From NCBI RefSeq assembly GCF_000521785.1, contig NZ_JALZ01000001.1:62001-126000 (forward strand): a DNA stretch of 64,000 bases, read 5' to 3'. The stretch comes from Roseivivax halodurans JCM 10272 (GTDB taxonomy: Bacteria; Pseudomonadota; Alphaproteobacteria; Rhodobacterales; Rhodobacteraceae). How positions within the stretch are numbered: the stretch's first letter is position 1; the number at the start of each line of letters is the position of its first letter. The notes under the pieces were generated by a model. The model was not told the origin of the DNA, did not search any database, and saw only the letters and a program-made list of their open reading frames with translations. A program made the position numbers and the translations under genes. This document shows positions 58,062-64,000 of this stretch, piece after piece.

Positions 58062-60719
58062 TCAGCCTCCGATGACGGCTTCAGCCGCCTTGATTGCATT
58101 CTCGGCGTTGTCGGCGGAGGGGCCTCCGCCCTGCGCCATGTCGGGGCGGCCACCGCCGCCCTTGCCGCCAAGCTCGGTGACCGCGGCCTTCACGAGGTCC
58201 ACCGCGGAGACCTTGTCCGTCAGATCCGCGGTCACGCCCGCCGCGACGGCGGCCTTGCCGCCCGCGTCCGCGATCAGCAGAACCGCGCCGGAGCCGAGCC
58301 GCGCCTTGTGCTCGTCGATGAGCGGGGGCAGGTCCTTGCCGGTGACGCCCGAGACGATCTGCGCGAGGAACGGCACGCCGCCAATGTCCCTGGCCTCGGC
58401 AGCGCCGCCGGTGCCGCCCGACATCGCCAGCTCGCGGCGAAGCTGTGCGACCTCGTTCTGAAGCGCGCGACGTTCCTCCATCAGCGCCTTGACCCGGGCA
58501 CCGACATCGCTCCGCGAGGTCTTCAGTTCCGACGCGAGATCGCCGACCGTGCGATCCTGCGCGGCGAGGTAGTCCCATGCCTCGGAACCCGTCAGCGCCT
58601 CGATCCGGCGCACGCCGGCCGAGGACGCGCTGTCGGCGGTGACGACGAAGACGCCGATATCGCCGGTCTGGGTGACATGCGTGCCGCCGCAAAGCTCGAT
58701 CGAGTAGGTCGCGCCGTACGCGCCCTTGCCCGAGCCGTCCTGCGTGCCCATCGACACGACCCGCACCTCGTCGCCGTATTTCTCGCCGAAGAGCGCCTGC
58801 GCACCGATCGCGCAGGCATCGTCTGGCGACATGATCCGCGTGGAGACGGGGGTGTTCTGGCGAATGTAGCTGTTCACCTCCGCTTCGACGCTCTTCAGCT
58901 CGGCATCGGTCAGCGCCTTGGCGTGGCTGAAATCGAAGCGCAGCCGGTCGGGCGCGTTGAGAGAGCCGCGCTGCGCCACGTGATCGCCGAGTGCGCGCCG
59001 CAGCGCTTCGTGAAGCAGGTGTGTGGCCGAGTGGTTCGCCCGGATCGACGTGCGCCGCGCATGGTCGACCTCGAGCTTCGCGTAGGCGCCGGGGGCGATC
59101 TCGCCCTCGGTGACCTGGGCGAAATGGATGAAGACACCGGCGACCTTTTTCGTGTCGGTCACGCGCGCTTTGCCTGCGTCAGTGATGATCTCCCCGGTAT
59201 CCCCGACCTGACCGCCCGCCTCGGCGTAGAAGGGCGTCTGGTTGAGCACAATCTGGATCTCGTCGCCCTTCGCGGCGGTCTTCACGCTCTCGCCGCCCTT
59301 CACCACGGCCTTGACCTGACCTTCGGCGGTCTCGGTGTCATAGCCGAGGAAGTCGGTTGCGCCGTGCTCGTCGGCAATGTCGTACCAGATCGCTGCATCC
59401 GCCGCCTCGCCGGAGCCCGACCACGCGGCACGGGCCTTGGCCTTCTGCTCGGCCATGGCGGTGTCGAAACCCTCGGTGTCGACGGTGCGCTCACGCTCGC
59501 GGAGGGCGTCCTGCGTCAGATCGAGTGGGAAGCCGTAGGTGTCGTAGAGCTTGAACGCCGAGGCGCCGGGCAGGGGGGCGCCCTCGGGCAGGCCGCCCAG
59601 CTCCTCGTCGAGCAGCTTAAGGCCCCGGTCGAGCGTCGTCTTGAACTTGGTCTCCTCGAGCTTCAGCGTCTCCTCGATCAGCGCCTGCGCGCGTCCGAGC
59701 TCGGGATAGGCCGCACCCATCTTCTGCACGAGCGCCGGCACGAGCCGGTGCATAATCGGCTCCTTGGTGCCAAGGAGATGCGCGTGCCGCATGGCGCGGC
59801 GCATGATCCGGCGCAGCACGTAACCGCGCCCGTCGTTCGAGGGCATCACTCCGTCGGCGATCAAGAAGGAGGTTGAGCGCAGATGGTCGGCTATGACCCG
59901 GTGATGGGTCTCGCCCGGTCCGTCGGGATCGCTGCCGGTGACATCCGCCGAGGCCTCGATCAGCGCGCGCATGAGGTCGGTCGCGTAATTGTCGTTGGTG
60001 CCCTGCAACAGCGCCGCGACGCGCTCGATCCCCATGCCGGTGTCGATCGACTGGGCGTCGAGCTCGCGCATCGAGCCGTCCTCGAAAAGCTCGTTCTGCA
60101 TGAAGACGATGTTCCAGATCTCCACGAACCGGTCGCCGTCCTCCTCGGGCGATCCCGGAGGGCCGCCCCAGTACTTGTCGCCATGGTCGAAGAAGATCTC
60201 CGAGCAGGGGCCGCAGGGCCCCGTGGAGCCCATCTGCCAGAAATTGTCGGAGGTCGGGATGCGCAGGATGCGGTCGTCGGGCAGGCCCGCGACCTTTTTC
60301 CATAGATCCGCCGCCTCGTCGTCGGTGTGGTAGACCGTCACCAGGAGACGCGACGGGTCAATGTCGAACTCCTTGGTCACCAGCTCCCAGGCAAACGGAA
60401 TCGCGTCCGACTTGAAGTAGTCGCCGAACGAGAAGTTTCCGAGCATCTCGAAGAAGGTGTGGTGCCGGCGGGTGTACCCGACATTGTCGAGATCGTTGTG
60501 CTTGCCGCCCGCCCGCACGCATTTCTGCGCGGTGGTGGCGCGGGTGTAGTCGCGGTGCTCGACCCCGGTGAAGAGGTTCTTGAACTGGACCATGCCGGAA
60601 TTCGCGAACATCAGCGTCGGGTCGTTGCGCGGCACGAGCGGCGAGGAGGGGACCACCGTGTGGCCCTGCTTCTCGAAGTAGCCCAGAAAGGTCGAGCGGA
60701 TGTCGTTGAGGCTCGGCAT
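58062..60719 (-). CDS. alaS: Alanyl-tRNA synthetase
   Basis: AlaS charges tRNA-Ala and edits misacylated Ser and Gly. The 885-residue protein has the full order: class II catalytic core (about 1-260; [40 protein letters not shown]), tRNA-recognition domain, the editing domain with [19 protein letters not shown] (about 560-578) and the second zinc-like motif [17 protein letters not shown] (about 660-676), and the C-Ala domain rich in glycine ([18 protein letters not shown]). The ATG at 60719 gives the canonical [15 protein letters not shown]. It is divergent from the SLC13 gene; recA follows beyond it. Confidence 0.98.
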   Translation of the reverse strand: MPSLNDIRSTFLGYFEKQGHTVVPSSPLVPRNDPTLMFANSGMVQFKNLFTGVEHRDYTRATTAQKCVRAGGKHNDLDNVGYTRRHHTFFEMLGNFSFGDYFKSDAIPFAWELVTKEFDIDPSRLLVTVYHTDDEAADLWKKVAGLPDDRILRIPTSDNFWQMGSTGPCGPCSEIFFDHGDKYWGGPPGSPEEDGDRFVEIWNIVFMQNELFEDGSMRELDAQSIDTGMGIERVAALLQGTNDNYATDLMRALIEASADVTGSDPDGPGETHHRVIADHLRSTSFLIADGVMPSNDGRGYVLRRIMRRAMRHAHLLGTKEPIMHRLVPALVQKMGAAYPELGRAQALIEETLKLEETKFKTTLDRGLKLLDEELGGLPEGAPLPGASAFKLYDTYGFPLDLTQDALRERERTVDTEGFDTAMAEQKAKARAAWSGSGEAADAAIWYDIADEHGATDFLGYDTETAEGQVKAVVKGGESVKTAAKGDEIQIVLNQTPFYAEAGGQVGDTGEIITDAGKARVTDTKKVAGVFIHFAQVTEGEIAPGAYAKLEVDHARRTSIRANHSATHLLHEALRRALGDHVAQRGSLNAPDRLRFDFSHAKALTDAELKSVEAEVNSYIRQNTPVSTRIMSPDDACAIGAQALFGEKYGDEVRVVSMGTQDGSGKGAYGATYSIELCGGTHVTQTGDIGVFVVTADSASSAGVRRIEALTGSEAWDYLAAQDRTVGDLASELKTSRSDVGARVKALMEERRALQNEVAQLRRELAMSGGTGGAAEARDIGGVPFLAQIVSGVTGKDLPPLIDEHKARLGSGAVLLIADAGGKAAVAAGVTADLTDKVSAVDLVKAAVTELGGKGGGGRPDMAQGGGPSADNAENAIKAAEAVIGG

Positions 60720-60925
60720 GGCTGTCCTTGCGGTCGGATCTTTGCGGTTGTTTCCCGCGGTGTATCGCCGGGCGGTGGGGCTGTCCACAAGGGCGTGCGC
60801 AAGGGCGCGCATTGCGCCGCGGTGTAAGGCGTGGTTCTTCCGACGCGGAACGCGGCCCTCAGTACCGGGTTGCACATGAAATTTGCAATCGGCGCGCGCG
60901 GTGCGCGCCGGACAGGGAGGGCGCG

Positions 60926-62506
60926 ATGACGGAACCATCTCAAAACGGATCGGACGCCGGAGGCGAAGGGCATCGCGACCCGCGGTGGATCTGGGGGCTG
61001 AGGGCCTTCGGCATCGCGATCGCGCTCGTAGTCTATGCGGCCCTTGGCGGGGCCGAGGGCCTTTCGGAGGAAGCGCGGCGTGTCGCGGCGATCGGCGCAC
61101 TGATGGCGGTCTGGTGGATGACCGAGGCGCTGCCGCTCTCGGCGACGGCGCTTCTGCCCATCGTGCTGCTGCCCGCGCTCGCAGGGATCGCGGTCGGCGA
61201 CGCGACGGCTCCTTACGCCAGTTCGATCGTCTTCCTGTTCCTGGGCGGTTTCCTCATCGCCATCGCGATGGAGAAGTGGAACCTGCACACGCGCATCGCA
61301 TTGATGACGCTGTCCCGTGTCGGGGTATCGCCGTCGCGGATCGTGCTCGGTCTCATGCTGGCCACCGGGTTCCTCTCGATGTGGGTGTCGAACACCGCCA
61401 CCACGTTGATGATGCTGCCCATCGGCATCTCCATCCTGTCGCTGGTGGTCGACAGGGCCTCGGATCAGGACGGCGGCGAGGTCGAGGAGGTCGGCGCGGG
61501 CAAGACGGTCAGTGAGGCGGTGTCGGATCCGGAGATCCGGCGCTTCGGCATCTGCCTCGTGCTCGCCATCGCCTGGTCGGCGTCGATGGGCGGTCTCGGC
61601 ACACTTCTGGGATCGCCGCCGAACGCCATCGTCGCGGGGTATGCCGCGGACGAACTCGGACGCGACATCGGCTTTTTGAACTGGATGATCGTCGGTTTCC
61701 CGCTTGCGCTCGTCTTCATCCTCATCGGCTGGCTGCTGATGACGCAGGTGCTCTACCGCTTCTCGCTCGACGAGATCCCGGGCGGGCAGGCGATGATCGA
61801 AGAGCGGTTGCGCGGTCTCGGGGTCCTCAGCCAGGGCGAGAAGATGGTGCTGGGCGTGTTCTGCTCCGCGGCCTTCCTCTGGATCGTGCCCGGCCTCCTG
61901 TTCGAGATCCCGGGGGTCGGCAGCGCCGCCCCCTGGCTCGACAGTCTCGACGATACCGCAATCGCGATTGCCGCCGGCATCGCCCTGTTCCTCCTTCCGG
62001 GCGAGGGAGGCGGCCGGATGGTCCTCGAATGGCGCGACGCGGAGGATGGCCTTCCCTGGGGCGTGCTCTTGCTCTTCGGGGGCGGCCTCAGCCTCGCGGG
62101 CGCCGTCGCAGGGACCGGCCTCGACAGCTGGCTTGGCGATCAGGTCGAAGGGCTCGGTGGCTTGCCGATGCTGGCGCTTGTCGCCGCGGTGGTGACGATT
62201 GTGCTTTTCCTGACCGAGATCACGTCGAACACTGCGACGGCGGCGACCTTCATCCCGATCCTCGGCGGGGTGGCGATCGGTCTCGACGTCGATGCGCTGA
62301 CTCTGCTCATCCCGGCCGCCTTCGCGGCGACCTGCGCCTTCATGCTGCCGGTGGGCACGCCGCCCAACGCGATCGTCTTCGGCACTGGAGCGGTGACGAT
62401 CGGACAGATGGCACGGGGTGGCGCCGTCCTGAACGTCGTGGGTATCGTGCTCGTCACGGCCTTCTGCTACCTTCTGGGCGGCATCGCGCTCGGACTCGAA
62501 TTCTGA
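60926..62506 (+). CDS. SLC13/DASS-family sodium:carboxylate symporter
   Basis: This 526-residue transporter of the divalent anion:sodium symporter family probably imports di- or tricarboxylates. Both inverted-repeat substrate/sodium motifs are intact: [11 protein letters not shown] (about 155-165) with [10 protein letters not shown] (about 231-240), and [12 protein letters not shown] (about 434-445) with [10 protein letters not shown] (about 481-490). About twelve membrane segments flank a polar loop (about 178-202). The ATG at 60926 has GGGAGG upstream. It stands alone between alaS and recA and shares a bidirectional terminator with recA. Confidence 0.88.
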   Translation: MTEPSQNGSDAGGEGHRDPRWIWGLRAFGIAIALVVYAALGGAEGLSEEARRVAAIGALMAVWWMTEALPLSATALLPIVLLPALAGIAVGDATAPYASSIVFLFLGGFLIAIAMEKWNLHTRIALMTLSRVGVSPSRIVLGLMLATGFLSMWVSNTATTLMMLPIGISILSLVVDRASDQDGGEVEEVGAGKTVSEAVSDPEIRRFGICLVLAIAWSASMGGLGTLLGSPPNAIVAGYAADELGRDIGFLNWMIVGFPLALVFILIGWLLMTQVLYRFSLDEIPGGQAMIEERLRGLGVLSQGEKMVLGVFCSAAFLWIVPGLLFEIPGVGSAAPWLDSLDDTAIAIAAGIALFLLPGEGGGRMVLEWRDAEDGLPWGVLLLFGGGLSLAGAVAGTGLDSWLGDQVEGLGGLPMLALVAAVVTIVLFLTEITSNTATAATFIPILGGVAIGLDVDALTLLIPAAFAATCAFMLPVGTPPNAIVFGTGAVTIGQMARGGAVLNVVGIVLVTAFCYLLGGIALGLEF

Positions 62507-62525
62507 CCGGCCGGAAACTGACATG

Positions 62526-62562
62526 AAAAGGGCGCGTCCGGATGCCGGGCGCGCCCTTTTTT
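62526..62562. terminator. Bidirectional terminator between SLC13 gene and recA
   Basis: AAAAGGGCGCG (62526-62536) pairs with CGCGCCCTTTT (62550-62560) with an inner CCGG/CCGG extension and a 3-base loop. T-runs occur on both strands (TTTTTT at 62557-62562; the A-run at 62526 on the minus strand). It serves the converging SLC13 gene and recA. Confidence 0.92.
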
Positions 62563-62581
62563 GTCTCACAGTGCGGGGGGC

Positions 62582-63664
62582 TCAGCCCTCGACAACCTCG
62601 TCGCCGCTTCCCGCGTCGTCGTCCTCGGACATGTGGAAGTCGAGGCCATGCGCCGCGCGGATCTTGTCCTCGATCTCGTAGGCGGTGGCGGAGTTCTCCT
62701 TGAGGAACTTCTTGGCGTTCTCGCGGCCCTGGCCGATGCGCTCGTCGCCGTAGGAATACCAAGCGCCCGATTTCTCCACCACGCCCGCCTTCACGCCGAG
62801 GTCGAGAAGCTCGCCGGTCTTGGAGATCCCCTCGCCGTACATAATGTCGAACTCGACCTGCTTGAACGGCGGGGCGACCTTGTTCTTGACGACCTTCACG
62901 CGGGTCGCGTTGCCGACGACCTCGTCGCGGTCCTTGATCGAGCCGATGCGGCGGATGTCGAGGCGCACCGACGAGTAGAACTTGAGCGCGTTTCCGCCCG
63001 TCGTCGTCTCGGGCGAGCCGAACATGACGCCGATCTTCATCCGGATCTGGTTGATGAAGATGACCATGCAGTTCGAGCGGCTGATCGAGGAGGTGAGCTT
63101 GCGCATCGCCTGGCTCATCAGACGCGCCTGGACGCCCACGCTCGAGTCGCCCATGTCGCCCTCGAGCTCGGATTTCGGCGTGAGCGCCGCAACCGAGTCG
63201 ACAACGACCATGCTGACGGCGCCAGACCGCACCAGCGTGTCCGTGATCTCGAGCGCCTGCTCGCCCGTATCGGGCTGGGAGATCAGGAGCTCGTCGAGAT
63301 CGACGCCCAGCTTCTTGGCGTATTGCGGGTCGAGCGCGTGTTCGGCGTCGACAAAGGCGCAGACGCCGCCCTTCTTCTGCTCCTCGGCGACGCAGTGAAG
63401 CGTCAGCGTGGTCTTGCCCGAGGATTCAGGGCCGTAGATCTCGACCACGCGGCCCTTTGGCAGGCCGCCGATCCCGAGCGCGATGTCGAGCCCAAGCGAG
63501 CCAGTCGACGTGGCCTCGATGTCCTTGATCGGGTTGTCCCCGCCAAGCTTCATGATCGAGCCCTTGCCGAATTGCCGTTCGATCTGAGCCAGCGCCGAGT
63601 CGAGCGCCTTCTGCTTGTTCGCGTCTCGCTTCGAGTCCATGTCGAGAAGGTCTTCCGCTGCCAT
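62582..63664 (-). CDS. recA: Recombinase RecA
   Basis: RecA drives homologous recombination and activates LexA cleavage. The 360-residue protein is complete: Walker [16 protein letters not shown] (about 79-93), the DNA-binding and ATP-sensing regions with [20 protein letters not shown] (about 155-174), the L2-type segment [20 protein letters not shown] and an acidic C-terminal tail ([15 protein letters not shown]). An alphaproteobacterial LexA box lies 51-65 bases upstream, so it is SOS-regulated. Confidence 0.99.
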   Translation of the reverse strand: MAAEDLLDMDSKRDANKQKALDSALAQIERQFGKGSIMKLGGDNPIKDIEATSTGSLGLDIALGIGGLPKGRVVEIYGPESSGKTTLTLHCVAEEQKKGGVCAFVDAEHALDPQYAKKLGVDLDELLISQPDTGEQALEITDTLVRSGAVSMVVVDSVAALTPKSELEGDMGDSSVGVQARLMSQAMRKLTSSISRSNCMVIFINQIRMKIGVMFGSPETTTGGNALKFYSSVRLDIRRIGSIKDRDEVVGNATRVKVVKNKVAPPFKQVEFDIMYGEGISKTGELLDLGVKAGVVEKSGAWYSYGDERIGQGRENAKKFLKENSATAYEIEDKIRAAHGLDFHMSEDDDAGSGDEVVEG

Positions 63665-63714
63665 GAGTTTGCGCCCTTATTTCACACGTGCCGTGACACG
63701 GCAATCGCTGCTTC

Positions 63715-63729
63715 GTTCGCCTCTTGTTC
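63715..63729 (-). promoter_or_regulatory. LexA (SOS) box of recA
   Basis: GTTC-N7-GTTC is the established LexA-binding pattern of alphaproteobacteria. Here GTTC lies at 63715-63718 and 63726-63729, exactly seven bases apart, and 51-65 bases upstream of the recA start. Confidence 0.92.
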
Positions 63730-63894
63730 TCATCTTTATGAGATCGAAAGGAGAACATTTCAAGTCCGTTCTTCCTCTCTGACTTTTAAGCAACAACGTT
63801 AAGGAGCGGTTATCGGCGGCCTCGAAAAGGGACGACCGGGGTGCCGCACGGCACGTGCCCCACCCGGCGCCGCGGCTGGAGCGTTCTTCGTGCG

Positions 63895-64000
63895 TCAGGT
63901 CTTCGCGATGTGCTGTATCGGGGTGAACCCCTCGAACCGCGGAGGCCCGTCGTAGAGCGGCTTGGTCTCGCCGGCATTCTTGTGAGCCGCGCGGAAGGCA
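63895..64000 (-). CDS. 3' end of an unrecognised gene
   Basis: A minus-strand frame enters from beyond the window end and stops at 63895-63897. The last 34 residues read AFRAAHKNAGETKPLYDGPP, RFEGFTPIQHIAKT. The codon use fits the window. I cannot name the family from this tail. It runs in the same direction as recA, 230 bases upstream of it. Confidence 0.6.
   Translation of the reverse strand, partial: AFRAAHKNAGETKPLYDGPPRFEGFTPIQHIAKT

Noticed and set aside
63850-63880. Inverted repeat GTGCC/GGCAC near the window end as a terminator
   Set aside because: The stem is short and no T-run follows on either strand close to it; alternative pairings are equally likely.
1-64000. tRNA, rRNA, CRISPR arrays, insertion sequences, prophage or attachment sites
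   Set aside because: No cloverleaf-like intergenic sequences, regularly spaced repeats, transposase or integrase proteins were found in the gaps or frames.

Overview
The window comes from the chromosome of a high-GC alphaproteobacterium, most likely of the order Rhodobacterales (Roseobacter/Paracoccus-type). The evidence is a perfect alphaproteobacterial SOS box (GTTC-N7-GTTC) before recA, a MucR/Ros zinc-finger regulator, a Rhodobacterales-style xylose ABC operon with a ROK regulator, and a repeat-like intergenic hairpin followed by a TATTTTTG stretch that resembles repeats I associate with this group. No rRNA, tRNA, insertion sequence, prophage or CRISPR array was seen. Almost every operon uses 4-bp ATGA/GTGA or TGATG stop-start overlaps.

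Layout. 0-3 kb: an unknown protein with a C-terminal membrane anchor, a MucR-type regulator and a MotB-like stator protein. 3-8.3 kb (minus): a complete galactofuranose-type sugar ABC transporter (ytfQ-ytfR-ytfT-yjfF) with a GntR/FadR regulator as its last gene. 8.4-11.4 kb: a DUF427 protein, an MFS transporter and a manganese catalase. 11.5-14.3 kb: a ribbon-helix-helix regulator, a polyhydroxyalkanoate-depolymerase-type esterase and a C45-type acyltransferase, with a palindromic operator candidate. 14.3-17.7 kb (minus): a tightly coupled four-gene operon (glycosyltransferase, acyl-CoA-dehydrogenase-like protein, PIG-L/LmbE deacetylase, NodS-like methyltransferase) that looks like an uncharacterised small-molecule or glycolipid pathway. 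17.9-21.7 kb: a RimB-RimK fusion, a DUF2189 membrane protein and tgt.

21.8-29.1 kb: a TPP enzyme overlapping an internally deleted CaiB-type CoA-transferase, a TPR protein, opgC plus an OpgG/OpgD-type protein, and a secreted esterase. 29.1-34.7 kb (minus): a complete oligopeptide ABC transporter (oppA, stem-loop, oppBCDF). 35.2 kb: a stand-alone PyrH-like UMP kinase away from rpsB-tsf-frr.

36-47.2 kb: a phenylacetate catabolic island. paaX, a broken beta-ketoadipyl-CoA thiolase, paaABCDE, an additional PaaA/PaaC-family protein and paaZ lie on the plus strand; paaR, paaK, paaI and paaG converge on the minus strand. paaF, paaH and an intact paaJ are missing, so the beta-oxidation end of the pathway must be encoded elsewhere. 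47.2-50.1 kb: a di-haem cytochrome c peroxidase and a CRTAC1/UnbV repeat protein. 50.1-54.8 kb: a xylose regulator (ROK) and xylFHG with a clear terminator.

54.8-64 kb: typA, a cupin, two small DUF proteins, alaS, a SLC13/DASS carboxylate transporter, recA, and the 3' end of an unrecognised gene.

Two genes at different places (CaiB-type transferase at 23.4 kb, thiolase at 37.0 kb) show the same decay pattern: the true N-terminus and the true C-terminus survive while the middle is gone.
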